Source: Curtobacterium sp. MCBA15_008
GTDB taxonomy: Bacteria; Actinomycetota; Actinomycetes; Actinomycetales; Microbacteriaceae
Direction of reading: 5' to 3'
DNA length: 64,000 nt
NCBI RefSeq assembly: GCF_001865065.1
Contig: NZ_MJGN01000045.1
Span: 168,761 to 232,760, forward strand
Position numbers and translations under genes: made by a program. This document shows positions 1 through 8,334 of this stretch, in pieces (the first letter of the stretch is position 1; each line of letters starts with the position of its first letter). The notes beneath the pieces were generated by a model that was not told where the DNA came from, did no database searches, and was given only the letters and a program-made list of their open reading frames with translations.

Positions 1-2
1 TC

Positions 3-227
3 GGCGAGGTCGCCTCGATCAACACCGGCGGGACGCTGCCGTCACACCGGAACCGCGGCGTGCAGGCCGCGATCCTCACCGCGCGCCACGCGGCTGCGGT
101 CGAAGCCGGCTGCCGGCTCCTGGCGGCCGAGACCGGTCTGTCCACGAGCAACCCGTCGTACCGGAACCTCGTGCGCTCGGGCTTCACCCACCACTACGAC
201 CGGACGAACTGGCTCTGGAACGCCTGA
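3..227 (+). CDS. GNAT-family N-acetyltransferase, C-terminal fragment
   Basis: This is the last 74 residues of a gene that begins before the window; the reading frame is open from base 3 to the TGA at 225-227. The segment HRNRGVQAAIL resembles the acetyl-CoA pyrophosphate-binding loop (R/Q-x-x-G-x-G/A) of GNAT enzymes. It is followed by a helix, the pattern AAETGLSTSNPSYRNL, and a closing GF strand, which is the usual end of the fold (motif B, then 'N..S...y..lGF'). Such enzymes transfer acetyl groups from acetyl-CoA to amines, and the substrate cannot be told from this part. The gene converges on the LysR gene with 40 bases between them. Confidence 0.7.
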   Translation, partial: GEVASINTGGTLPSHRNRGVQAAILTARHAAAVEAGCRLLAAETGLSTSNPSYRNLVRSGFTHHYDRTNWLWNA

Positions 228-267
228 CCGGCCGGTCGCCGCGGGCCCCCGCCGGCGGGGACGGCCG

Positions 268-1098
268 TCACGAGCCGGCGCTGCGGACCGCTTCGGAGAG
301 CGCACCGGCGACGGCGTCCCACGGGCCGACCGACCGCGCGACGACCGCGACGTCTCGGTGGAGCGGCGGGTCGAGCGGTGCTCGTGGGTGGTCGCCGGCG
401 ACCGCGGAAACCGGCACGACGGCGACGCCGAGCCCCGCCCCGGCGAGTGCGGCGGCGGCGCGGGGCGACCCGACCGTCGTCACCGGTGACACGGCCCGGC
501 CGGCGAGGGTCTCGGTGAGCCACTGCCCGTAGCCGCTGGCGGGGTCGATCCCGATGAAGGGACCGGCAGCGACGACGTCGAGCGAGACCGACGGCGCCTG
601 CGTGCCGGCCGCGACGATCTCCTCGTGTCCGGCGGAGCGCACCACCAGGTCGGGCGCGACGACGGGACCCGGCACGACGGCGAGGTCCTGGTCACCCCGG
701 CGGACGGCCTCGACCATCGAGGTGGCACTCGCGCCCTCGGTCAGACGGGGCAGCAGGCGCCCGGAGGAGTGGAACGAGCGCAGCACCGGCACGATGAACG
801 GCTCGGTGAAGGACTGCGCGATGATGATCCGCAGCGCGACCGTCCCCCGTGCGGCGTCCTCGGCCCGCTGGGCGGCGTCGACCGCGACCCGAGCCGCCGG
901 CGCGAAGGCCCGGCCCGCCGCCGTCAGGGTGGCTCCGTGGCGACCGCGATCGAGGACCGACACCCGGAGCTCGCGTTCCAGGGACGCGATCTGGTGCGAC
1001 ACGGCCGGTTGCGTCAGGTGCAGCGTGCGGGCGGCCCGCGAGATCGAGCCGGCGTCGACCACGGCGAGGAACACCTCGAACGCACGCAGGTTTGCCAT
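268..1098 (-). CDS. LysR-family transcriptional regulator
   Basis: This is a cytoplasmic DNA-binding regulator of about 276 residues, normal for the family. The N-terminus shows the classic LysR winged helix: LRAFEVFLAVVDAGSISRAA then LHLTQPAVSHQIASLE (about residues 4-40). A substrate-binding-like domain follows, with weak periplasmic-binding-protein character from about residue 90. ATG at 1098 is preferred because LysR proteins usually start a few residues before the first helix; GTG at 1104 is possible, and neither has a strong ribosome site. It is divergent from the SDR gene at 1223 across a 124-base gap, the usual arrangement in which a LysR protein controls its neighbour and itself. The inducer is unknown. 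Confidence 0.9.
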   Translation of the reverse strand: MANLRAFEVFLAVVDAGSISRAARTLHLTQPAVSHQIASLERELRVSVLDRGRHGATLTAAGRAFAPAARVAVDAAQRAEDAARGTVALRIIIAQSFTEPFIVPVLRSFHSSGRLLPRLTEGASATSMVEAVRRGDQDLAVVPGPVVAPDLVVRSAGHEEIVAAGTQAPSVSLDVVAAGPFIGIDPASGYGQWLTETLAGRAVSPVTTVGSPRAAAALAGAGLGVAVVPVSAVAGDHPRAPLDPPLHRDVAVVARSVGPWDAVAGALSEAVRSAGS

Positions 1099-1129
1099 CA
1101 ACACATCTTATGGCTGACCCAGAGAACAT

Positions 1130-1142
1130 CGAAGAGACTTCG
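1130..1142. promoter_or_regulatory. Candidate LysR operator in the divergent lysR/SDR gap
   Basis: CGAAG-AGA-CTTCG is a perfect 5-base inverted repeat in the gap between the LysR gene and the SDR gene. It contains a T-N11-A arrangement typical of LysR sites. The position between two divergent starts fits co-regulation. The assignment is inferred from position and symmetry only. Confidence 0.4.
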
Positions 1143-1222
1143 GGAACCGATGGCGGCGGCCGGTCGTTCTCCTGTGGTGCACGGCGACCGCCGCGCACCA
1201 GGCACCAGGGGAGGAACCCACC

Positions 1223-1939
1223 ATGACGAACCACGACCAGAAGCGCATCCTGCTCGTCGGCGGCGGCTCGGGCATCGGTCACGCGATCGCCGCGGCCCTG
1301 CTCGAGCGCGGCGACCAGCCGATCATCGGGGCACGTGACCCGGAGCGTGCGACGGCGGCGCTGCCTGCGACGCTCCGCGACGTACCGGTCGTGCGCGCCG
1401 ACGTCACCGACGAGGAGACGATCGCCGCACTCACCGCATCGGGGCCGTTCGACGCGGTCGTCTCGCTGGCCGCGGGCTCGGCGAACGGGCCGGTCGGGTC
1501 GCTCGACCAGGCAGCGGTCCGCAACGCGTTCGACGCGAAGGTGGTCGGACCGATGCTGCTCGCGAAGCACCTCGCGCCCTCGGTGCGTCCCGGCGGCGTG
1601 TTCGTGCTCTTCTCCGGCGTCGCCGCCTGGAAGCCCGCGCCCGGACTCAGCGTCATGGCGACCGTGAACGGCGCGGTGTCGTTCATGGCGGAGGCGCTCG
1701 CCGTGGAGCTCGCCCCGGTGCGCGCGGTCGCGGTGTCGCCCGGCATCATCGACTCCGGCCTCTGGGACTTCATGGGCGAGGACGGCAAGCGCGACTTCTT
1801 CGCCTCGACCGCCGCGACGAACCCGGCACGACGCGTGGGGACACCGGACGACGTCGTTTCCGCGGTGCTCCTGGCGGTCGACAACACCTTCGTCACCGGG
1901 ACCACGCTGCACGTCGACGGCGGCGGCCACCTGGCCTGA
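1223..1939 (+). CDS. SDR-family protein with altered catalytic tetrad
   Basis: This 238-residue Rossmann-fold protein belongs to the short-chain dehydrogenase/reductase superfamily. The nucleotide-binding motif GGGSGIG lies at residues 13-19 (the family usually has TGxxxGxG), the NNAG-like region reads SLAAGS, and the C-terminal VTGTTLHVDGGG is canonical. The start has a good ribosome site (GGAGG in 'ggggaggaaccc'). The catalytic YxxxK is missing: around residues 145-149 the sequence reads M-A-T-V-N where Y-x-x-x-K is expected, although the preceding Ser (FSG) is kept. It may therefore bind NAD(P) without normal dehydrogenase chemistry, or use other residues. The LysR gene is divergent from it and the small HTH gene converges on it. 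Confidence 0.88.
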   Translation: MTNHDQKRILLVGGGSGIGHAIAAALLERGDQPIIGARDPERATAALPATLRDVPVVRADVTDEETIAALTASGPFDAVVSLAAGSANGPVGSLDQAAVRNAFDAKVVGPMLLAKHLAPSVRPGGVFVLFSGVAAWKPAPGLSVMATVNGAVSFMAEALAVELAPVRAVAVSPGIIDSGLWDFMGEDGKRDFFASTAATNPARRVGTPDDVVSAVLLAVDNTFVTGTTLHVDGGGHLA

Positions 1940-1966
1940 GCGACGTCGCGGCGCGGACCGTTCCGA

Positions 1967-2368
1967 TCAGGCTCGGTCCGCGTCGACGACCAGCCAGCGG
2001 AGCAACTCGGTCGTCGACCGTCGGTCCGGCGCAGTGCCACCGAGAGCGGCAGCCGCCCGCTCCGCGACCGCGTCCGGCAGGAGGTCCAGGAACCGCTCGA
2101 CGGCCATCGGACCGGACGGGTCGGTGCGCGCGTGCAGGGTGCCGGTGCCGATGCCCGTGGCCTCCGCGAGGAAGGTCACGGGGAAGCCCGCCTCGCGGGC
2201 AGCACCGATCAGGCGGCGGGTGTCGCGGAAGCGCCGGAGCCGGTCGTCGCCCGACGCACGCCGTTCGACCGTGAGCGCGGCGAGCAGGAGCCGGGCGACC
2301 GCGCGGCGCGCGGCCTCGGACGTGGTCAGCAGCGGTGCGGTCGGGGACGGCTCGGTGGAGAGGGGCAC
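1967..2368 (-). CDS. Small helix-turn-helix protein, unknown function
   Basis: This protein of about 133 residues starts at GTG 2368, preceded by AGGGTGGGC-like bases. The middle part, LIGAAREAGFPVTFLAEATGIGTGTLHAR (given here as motif parts around residues 53-80), reads as a helix-turn-helix like those of small Xre-type or sigma-region-4-like proteins. The rest is Ala/Arg/Leu-rich and helical. I do not recognise a named family. It converges on the SDR gene. On its upstream side lies a palindrome-rich stretch that ends the GH81 gene, so it probably has its own promoter within 2370-2435. Coding status is likely but not certain in this GC-rich DNA. Confidence 0.55.
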   Translation of the reverse strand: MPLSTEPSPTAPLLTTSEAARRAVARLLLAALTVERRASGDDRLRRFRDTRRLIGAAREAGFPVTFLAEATGIGTGTLHARTDPSGPMAVERFLDLLPDAVAERAAAALGGTAPDRRSTTELLRWLVVDADRA

Positions 2369-2438
2369 CCGCCCACCCTGGTCGAGCGCTCCGTCGCGTG
2401 CATCCGTGACTCCACCGGTCTCCGCGACCGGCCACGAT

Positions 2439-2486
2439 CGGACGGGAGGCGCGGGACGGCGCCGTCACGCGCCTCCAGGCCGTCCG
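2439..2486. repeat. Imperfect inverted repeat of the GGAGGCGCG type
   Basis: A left arm ggacgggaggcgcg (2440-2453) faces cgcgcctc-(cagg)-ccgtcc on the right, with a 4-base bulge and an internal 12-base palindrome gacggcgccgtc. Related arms occur at 22073-22120, 56499-56514 and at the right edge of the window. It lies downstream of the GH81 gene and upstream of the small HTH gene, so it may act as a terminator or be a dispersed extragenic palindrome. Confidence 0.5.
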
Positions 2487-2549
2487 CTGGTCGCGCAGGG
2501 CGGTGGGTCCGGCCGTCGACGTCGTCGCCCGTCGTGTGCGGGGGCGGAC

Positions 2550-2593
2550 GCACGACGCCCCGCCCGTCCGTGCGGACGAGCGGGGCGTCGTGC
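2550..2593 (-). terminator. Strong hairpin terminator of the GH81 gene
   Basis: gcacgacgccccg (2550-2562) and cggggcgtcgtgc (2581-2593) form a perfect 13-bp stem. The loop itself holds cgtccg-tg-cggacg, giving a second short stem. It starts 32 bases after the stop of the minus-strand GH81 gene. There is no U-tract, which is common in very GC-rich actinobacteria. Confidence 0.75.
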
Positions 2594-2629
2594 TGTCGGT
2601 CAGTGCTGTCGGTCAGTGCTGCCGGTCAG
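2591..2629. repeat. Three tandem 13-bp units over the GH81 stop codon
   Basis: TGCTGTCGGTCAG occurs at 2591-2603 and again at 2604-2616, followed by TGCTGCCGGTCAG (one change) at 2617-2629. The third unit contains the stop codon of the GH81 gene (2626-2628). The array lies between the stop and the terminator hairpin. It looks like slippage-made duplication of the 3' end. Confidence 0.8.
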
Positions 2630-5600
2630 CGCAGCTGCAGGGAGTACGCCGAGTAGCCGTACGGCGTGGCACGGTGCACGCCGTGCAGCCGGACGTACCG
2701 CCAGTCGCCGGAGAGCGTCACGTCGTCCGCGCCACCGTCACCGTCGGTGACCGATGCGATCGTGGTCCAGTCGTCGGTGCTGCTGTTCCGACCCTCGATC
2801 CGGTAGGCCGACCCGTAGGCGCCCTCCCAGTCGATGTGCGCCGAGCGCAGCGTCCGCGCCGTCCCGAGGTCGAGCTGGAGCCACTGGTCGTCGGAGTGGC
2901 CGCTCGCCCAGCGGGACGTCGCGTCGCCGTCGACCGCGTTGCGCGGTCCGACCGACGACGACTCGCTGCTCGAGGCCGTCACCACCGCGTTCCGGGCGAG
3001 GTCCGGCGACGGTGCACCCTTGGTCGAGAACACCTTGACCGCGTAGAGCGAGTAGCCGTAGGCGGTCGCCCGCTTCCCGCCGAGCATCCGGACGAAGCGA
3101 CCCTGGACGCCCTGCAGGTCGTGCGTGTCCACACCGCCCGTACCGCCCGTCACGTCCGCCACGGTCCGCCAGTCGTCGGAGGCGCTGTCGCGGACCTGGA
3201 GCTGGTACGTCTTCGCGTACGCACCCTCCCAGTCGAGCTCGACCCGGTCGATCGGCAGGACCTCGCCGAGGTCGACCGTGATCCACTCGCCGTCGCGCGC
3301 GGCACTCGCCCAGCGCGTGGACGGGTCGTCGTCGACGGCCTGGGTCCCGGACAGGTCGCCGCGCTCCGCCGACGACGTGCTGACGGCCTTGCCGACGGCG
3401 ACGTCACGCGAGGTGCCCGACGGAGCGGTCGGGGCCGGGGCCTCGTTCCGCACGGCGGTGACCGTCGCGGTCCCGTGGAGCGGGCCGACCGTGGCCGTCA
3501 CGGTGGCCGTCGCACCGGCGTCGGCCGGGGCCGTCACCGTGCCCGAGTCGTCCACCGACCCGCCGCCGACGACGGACCACGAGGCGTCCGACCCGACCGG
3601 ACCACCGAAGCCGTTGCCGTCGAAGGCGTACGCACCGAGCTCCGCCGTCGCGCCGGGCAGCACCGCGCTGCTGCGCGGCGACACGAGGAGTTGCGTCGGG
3701 GTGATCGCCGCCTCGGCGGGGGTGCCGGAGATCGCGAGGTCCAGGATGGAGTAGCCGTAGCTGGTCAGACGCGTGATGCCGTGCATCCGGACGTAGCGCC
3801 CGGTGCCGGCGACGTCGAGGTCGTCCGGCTTGGCGTCCTTCTTGCTGACGGTCGTGATCGTCGTCCAGGGACCGGACGCGGCGTCGGCCACCTGCAGGGA
3901 GTACTGCTTGGCGGCAGCCGTCTCCCAGTCGATGTGGACGTGCGCGACGTCGGTCTCCTTGCCGAGGTCGATCGTCAGGTCGGCGTCGTCGGTCCCCTGG
4001 GTGCTCTCCCACCGCGTCGACGGGTTGCCGTCGAGCACGTTCGCCGGCTTGTTGCCGACGGTGTTCGACGTCGCGGTGGCGGTGGCACCGGCACTCGCGA
4101 CCGGGATCGACGCGACCGACGAGGCGACGGCGCTGCCCTCGACCGATCCGGCGGTGGCGACGACGTACCCGGCACCGGGGCCGCTCGTGGTGAGCGTGCC
4201 GTCCGCGGCGATCGTCCCCGGGCCGGTGTACGACCAGGTGGTGCCGGACGGCAGGGCGAACGGGTCGCCGTACTGGTCGGCGCCGACGGCGGCGAAGCGC
4301 TGGGCGGAGCCCACCACGACCCGGTGGAAGCCGGGCGTGACGTCGATGCTCGTCAGCACGGGTGCGGGAGCGACCCGGAACGCGTAGCCGTCGCTCGTCG
4401 AACCGACCGTCGCGGTGACCGTGGCGTGGTCGACCGCGGCGCCGGTGGTCAGCACGCCGGACGACGAGACGGTCCCGGTGCTCGACGTCCACTGGACGTG
4501 GTCGAGCGGGATCGTCGCGCCGTACTGGTCGTAGCCCGTCGCGGTGAAGGTGGTGGCGGAACCCGGGGTGAGGGTCTTCGGGCTGCCGTCCGTCCCGACG
4601 ACGACCTTCGCCAGGTGCGCGTCGAGGTGCGACGTGATCTGGGTGTGGGCCGGGACCGCGACGGAGCCGATGACCTTCGTGCCGTCGTACACGTCGTACG
4701 ACTGCTGCGTGTCCCCGACGTTGTCGAGCACGTACGACCAGTTGCCGTCGGCGTCACGGAACGCCTGGCTGAGCGGGTCGCTGGTGTGCCGCGTGGTCGA
4801 CTCGGTGCCGAGCGTCAGGTTCGACATGCCCTGCCAGTAGTTCATGCCGGCCATCGACTTGCCCGTGACCGCGCCGTCCTTCGCCTTCCACAGCGCCGCG
4901 TGGATGTCGGCGTAGGTCGCCGGGTCGTACTGCAGCAGGAAGCCGAGCACGACCTCGCCGAGGGCGTCGCCCATGTCGCTGATGACCCCGGCGGCGCGGG
5001 CCGTGTCGACCCCCGGCGTGTAGTGCGTCGGGTCGAACGAGTACAGCCGGTCGACCGTGTCCGTGTCGGCGGTGTAGTGCGTCGACAGGTAGGGCATGAG
5101 CGGCGACGCGTGCGTCCACTGGCTCGGCTTCTCGTCGGCCTCCGCCGCCGAGATCTCGGTCGGGACCAGTGATGCCGGCAGCGTCGTGGGCGTCCAGTGC
5201 TCCTTCGGGAAGGTCACCTTGCCCGTGGAGTCGACCGAGACGAGGAGCGTGTCCGTCGACGGGTCGTACAGCGGGTTCTCGGCGGTCTTCGCGGTCGCGT
5301 AGCCGGGGTGGTTCTTCTCGGCGGAGCGGATCGCGTCCTCCAGCTCGCCGATCGCGGCGTTCTGGTCCTTCGTGATCGCGACGGAGCCGTAGGTGCCGAT
5401 GCCGTACCACTTCTTGGTCAGCATCTGGATGTGGTCCTGGTTCGCGGACTTCACGTCCGCCTCCCCCTGCTCCTTCGGGCGTTCCTCGAGGATCGTCTTC
5501 AGGATCGAGGCCGAGAACTGCTTGTCCCAGCCGAAGTAGTCGAACCACGGTGCGGTCGGCATCCACTGGATGCCGCCCTTCCACGCGGCGTCACCGTCGA

Positions 5601-8082
5601 AGTACGTCGACCAGGCCTGGCCCCAGTCCTGCAGCATGCCGGCCTGCGGGTGCTGGTACTGGCTCGGGAACGCGCCGTTGCCGTCGTACGTCGACGAGTC
5701 CGGGTTGCCGTGGACGTTCTGGTAGTAGTCACGGACGGCGAGGCGCTCGTTGACGTACTCCATCGCACCGGTGGCCTGCATGTCCTCGTTGCCCAGGACG
5801 GTGCCGAGCAGGAAGAGTCCGGCCTCGGACTGGATCGCCTCGGACGAGGACTCCTGGTTCTGGCCCTGCGGCGACGAGACGCCGGCGGCGTTCGAGTGGC
5901 CCGCCCAGACGCCGAAGGTGCGCAGGTGCGGGAACGCGTCGTCGTCGCGGTCCCAGTTCGCGTACTCCTTCGTGACGAGCGTGGCCATCCCCTCGTACCG
6001 CTTCACCCACGCCGGGTCGACGGCGCCGAGCAGCGCGGTCGCGACGGCGAAGTAGCCGTAGTGGAAGTGCTGGTCGTTGAGCTGGCCGGAGCCGTAGGAG
6101 TCGGCGAACCCGACGAGCGCACCCCAGGTGGGGTACCGCGCGAAGAAGTCCTGCTTCTCGCCGGTGGTGTACGTGTACCAGTCGGTGAGGGACGTCTCGA
6201 GGGTCGCCTGCATCCTGGCGGCGTCGTCGGTGTCACCGATCTGCTTCGCCACGGTCATGTACTCGGCGAGCTGCTCGAGGCACTTGCCCTGCCAGTAGGT
6301 GTCGCCCGTGCAGGCCGGCATCGTGGAGTAGTCGGACAGGTACTTCTGCAGCACCGGGCCGGACGCGGCGCCCTTCGGCGTCCCGGCGATCGGCGTCATG
6401 CCCTCGAAGGGGTAGTCGATCGTCCAGTCGTCCCCACCCACGGCGGTCTTCATCGTGCCGCGCGGGGTCGCGTACTCCGCCCCGGTGAGGGAGAAGTTCG
6501 TGGTGCCGTCCTCGTACTGGTGCTGGAGCCAGCCCTGCACCACGCTGTGGTCGGAGCCCTGCAGCAGGTCGGTCGTGACCTTCCACCGCTCGTGCACGAT
6601 GCCCTTCGCGGAGTCGTAGGAGTAGTCCATCCGGGTGTCGCGCGGGATCGCGCCGGCGTGCTGCTGCAGCTGCGCCAGGGTCAGGCCGCTCTTCGGGACC
6701 GCGCTGACCGCCAGCCAGGTGCCGGTCGTCGCGTCGATCGTGTTCCCGGTCAGGGTGAAGGTCGTGCCGTCCGCGGCGTGGACGCCGAAGACGTGTCCGC
6801 TCTGCCGGACCTCGAAGCTGTTGCCCGCGAACGGGAAGGCGATCGGCTGCCCGTCACCGTCGGTGAACGTCGCGCCGGACTCCGTCGTGATCCGCGGGGT
6901 CTCGTCGTGGTACTCGAACCACTGGTACGGCTCGCCCTGCACGCTCGTGACGTCCATGTACTGGCCGCCGTCACCCTTCTGGGGCATCCGCCAGCTCACG
7001 TTCCAGTCGCCCCACCGCAGCGCGTCGTTCTCCGTCGCGGAGAACGCGGTGCTGCCGTGGTCGGCGATGTCGGCGCGGCTGTCGGTGAGGGTCACCTGGT
7101 CCACCATGAGGTGCCCGTATCCGCCCTTCGTCTGGTCGACGAAGCGGATCTGGGCCTGCTGCCCCCGGTAGGCGCTGACGTCCCAGCTCGTCCACGCCAG
7201 CTGCTCCGACTGCTTGCCGGTCGCGGTCGCGACGACCTTGCCGCCCACGAGGAGCTCGGCCTCGTCGACGCCCGGGTCCGGGTAGCTCCCGCCGCCGAGC
7301 AGGAACGCGATGCCGGAGCGGTCGATGGTGAACGGCGCCGTCGTCAGCGTGCCGGTCGCCGCGTCGCCGTTCTTGGCGCCCCAGGACGTCAGGTAGCCGG
7401 AGTCCTTCCAGCCGACGACCTTCGACTGGCCGGCGCCGGTCCCGCCCAGCGTGGTGAACGCGGTGCCGGTGGCGGTCCAGCCCGAGGGGATGCCGTGCTC
7501 GAAGTCGGCGAGGACCCGGTCCGTGGAGGGCGGCGGCGTCACCGCGCCCGAGACGGTGATCGCGTGGTTCTGCACCATCTGCGACCCGTCGGCGTTCCAC
7601 GAGTCCGGGTACGTCACCTTCGTGCCGGCGGCGCTGTTCGACGAGACGAACGGGTTCGACCAGAGGTCACCCGAGAACCCGTTGCCGTTGTGCACGATGC
7701 TCGTCCACCACTGGTTCGAGGGCACCGGCTTGCCGGCGACGGACGGGTCCACGTGCACCTTCTGGCCGAGGAAGGCCTGCACGTCCCCGATGTCGGAGAT
7801 GGAGTCCGGCGGCGTCGGCGCGTAGGAGCCGGCGCCGACGTGGACGCCGTCGACGGCGGGGGCGGACCCGGACGGTGCCGGGCTCGCGGCAGCGGGCGGC
7901 GGGGACGAGGGATCCTCCGAGGTGGTCCCGCTCGCGGCCGTGGTCGAGGGGGTCGCGGCGGAGGCCGCGGTGGACGAGGAGACGAGCACTGCACCGGGCA
8001 GTGCCGCGAGCGCGACGAGGGCGACGGTCGCGGTCAGCGACCGCGCACGCGTGTGTCGGACGAACCAGTTGTCTGTGGGCAC
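2626..8082 (-). CDS. Secreted GH81 endo-beta-1,3-glucanase with Ig-like and discoidin modules
   Basis: This exported enzyme of about 1818 residues is predicted to cut beta-1,3-glucan (laminarin, callose or fungal wall). GTG 8082 begins a basic N-region and a hydrophobic core ending near AASAA, a Sec signal peptide; there is no better in-frame start and the ribosome site is poor. The GH81 catalytic region runs from about residue 75 to 1140, with the NDQHFHYGYF signature near residue 670 (general acid Asp) and the conserved ESSSEA near residue 744 (catalytic Glu). A beta-sandwich module (about 188-335, DFEHGIPSGW to GHLMVDQV) interrupts the GH81 N-terminal domain. Two Ig-like repeats follow (about 1145-1323), then a discoidin/F5-8C module (1324-1453), a third Ig-like domain (1454-1559) and two more F5-8C modules (1560-1695 and 1696-1818). 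The gene stands alone. Confidence 0.92.
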   Translation of the reverse strand: MPTDNWFVRHTRARSLTATVALVALAALPGAVLVSSSTAASAATPSTTAASGTTSEDPSSPPPAAASPAPSGSAPAVDGVHVGAGSYAPTPPDSISDIGDVQAFLGQKVHVDPSVAGKPVPSNQWWTSIVHNGNGFSGDLWSNPFVSSNSAAGTKVTYPDSWNADGSQMVQNHAITVSGAVTPPPSTDRVLADFEHGIPSGWTATGTAFTTLGGTGAGQSKVVGWKDSGYLTSWGAKNGDAATGTLTTAPFTIDRSGIAFLLGGGSYPDPGVDEAELLVGGKVVATATGKQSEQLAWTSWDVSAYRGQQAQIRFVDQTKGGYGHLMVDQVTLTDSRADIADHGSTAFSATENDALRWGDWNVSWRMPQKGDGGQYMDVTSVQGEPYQWFEYHDETPRITTESGATFTDGDGQPIAFPFAGNSFEVRQSGHVFGVHAADGTTFTLTGNTIDATTGTWLAVSAVPKSGLTLAQLQQHAGAIPRDTRMDYSYDSAKGIVHERWKVTTDLLQGSDHSVVQGWLQHQYEDGTTNFSLTGAEYATPRGTMKTAVGGDDWTIDYPFEGMTPIAGTPKGAASGPVLQKYLSDYSTMPACTGDTYWQGKCLEQLAEYMTVAKQIGDTDDAARMQATLETSLTDWYTYTTGEKQDFFARYPTWGALVGFADSYGSGQLNDQHFHYGYFAVATALLGAVDPAWVKRYEGMATLVTKEYANWDRDDDAFPHLRTFGVWAGHSNAAGVSSPQGQNQESSSEAIQSEAGLFLLGTVLGNEDMQATGAMEYVNERLAVRDYYQNVHGNPDSSTYDGNGAFPSQYQHPQAGMLQDWGQAWSTYFDGDAAWKGGIQWMPTAPWFDYFGWDKQFSASILKTILEERPKEQGEADVKSANQDHIQMLTKKWYGIGTYGSVAITKDQNAAIGELEDAIRSAEKNHPGYATAKTAENPLYDPSTDTLLVSVDSTGKVTFPKEHWTPTTLPASLVPTEISAAEADEKPSQWTHASPLMPYLSTHYTADTDTVDRLYSFDPTHYTPGVDTARAAGVISDMGDALGEVVLGFLLQYDPATYADIHAALWKAKDGAVTGKSMAGMNYWQGMSNLTLGTESTTRHTSDPLSQAFRDADGNWSYVLDNVGDTQQSYDVYDGTKVIGSVAVPAHTQITSHLDAHLAKVVVGTDGSPKTLTPGSATTFTATGYDQYGATIPLDHVQWTSSTGTVSSSGVLTTGAAVDHATVTATVGSTSDGYAFRVAPAPVLTSIDVTPGFHRVVVGSAQRFAAVGADQYGDPFALPSGTTWSYTGPGTIAADGTLTTSGPGAGYVVATAGSVEGSAVASSVASIPVASAGATATATSNTVGNKPANVLDGNPSTRWESTQGTDDADLTIDLGKETDVAHVHIDWETAAAKQYSLQVADAASGPWTTITTVSKKDAKPDDLDVAGTGRYVRMHGITRLTSYGYSILDLAISGTPAEAAITPTQLLVSPRSSAVLPGATAELGAYAFDGNGFGGPVGSDASWSVVGGGSVDDSGTVTAPADAGATATVTATVGPLHGTATVTAVRNEAPAPTAPSGTSRDVAVGKAVSTSSAERGDLSGTQAVDDDPSTRWASAARDGEWITVDLGEVLPIDRVELDWEGAYAKTYQLQVRDSASDDWRTVADVTGGTGGVDTHDLQGVQGRFVRMLGGKRATAYGYSLYAVKVFSTKGAPSPDLARNAVVTASSSESSSVGPRNAVDGDATSRWASGHSDDQWLQLDLGTARTLRSAHIDWEGAYGSAYRIEGRNSSTDDWTTIASVTDGDGGADDVTLSGDWRYVRLHGVHRATPYGYSAYSLQLR

Positions 8083-8187
8083 GGGGCGACGGTAGCCAGC
8101 GGACGGAGCCGACAGCGTCAGCGGTTCTGCGGACAAGCACCGCCCGAGAGGCCCCCAGTTCGGGGGTTCGGAGCCCGGCACGGTCGG

Positions 8188-8204
8188 TGTTGCCAGTGGA
8201 AACA
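8188..8204. promoter_or_regulatory. Candidate operator upstream of the GH81 gene
   Basis: TGTTGCCA-G-TGGAAACA is a 17-base dyad with 7 of 8 paired positions, about 106 bases before the GH81 start in the gap shared with the divergent ABC operon. The size and TGG/CCA arms suggest a LacI- or GntR-like repressor. No matching regulator lies beside it, so the assignment is tentative. Confidence 0.4.
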
Positions 8205-8334
8205 CGGAGATTGCGCCGAGGACGACGCGCGGCTCCCTCGAACCCCTAACGTTGTCCCGACCACCGAAGACCCGAGCGATCGTCGCGCGGACGAACGGCC
8301 CCACCTGCCGCTCGCCGAACCAGGAAGGGGCAGC

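Noticed and set aside
1893..2468. 191-codon minus-strand frame overlapping the small HTH gene
   Set aside because: It is Arg-rich low-complexity and overlaps both the SDR end and the HTH gene in another frame; the 1967-2368 frame has the more protein-like sequence.
2503..5172. Plus-strand open frame of 889 codons opposite the GH81 gene
   Set aside because: It is an antisense shadow: Arg/Val/Gly-rich, no domain, and the minus strand carries clear GH81, Ig-like and F5-8C motifs.
8225..8240. CCTAACGTTGTC upstream of the ABC operon as a fourth mannan-locus operator
   Set aside because: It shares only the central TAACGTT; the outer arms are not symmetric and differ from the three sites at 52-58 kb.
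5197..8334. Long upstream extension of the plus-strand frame that leads into the first ABC permease
   Set aside because: The extension is antisense to GH81 and lacks any family signal; ATG 8335 has a strong ribosome site and starts the membrane protein.
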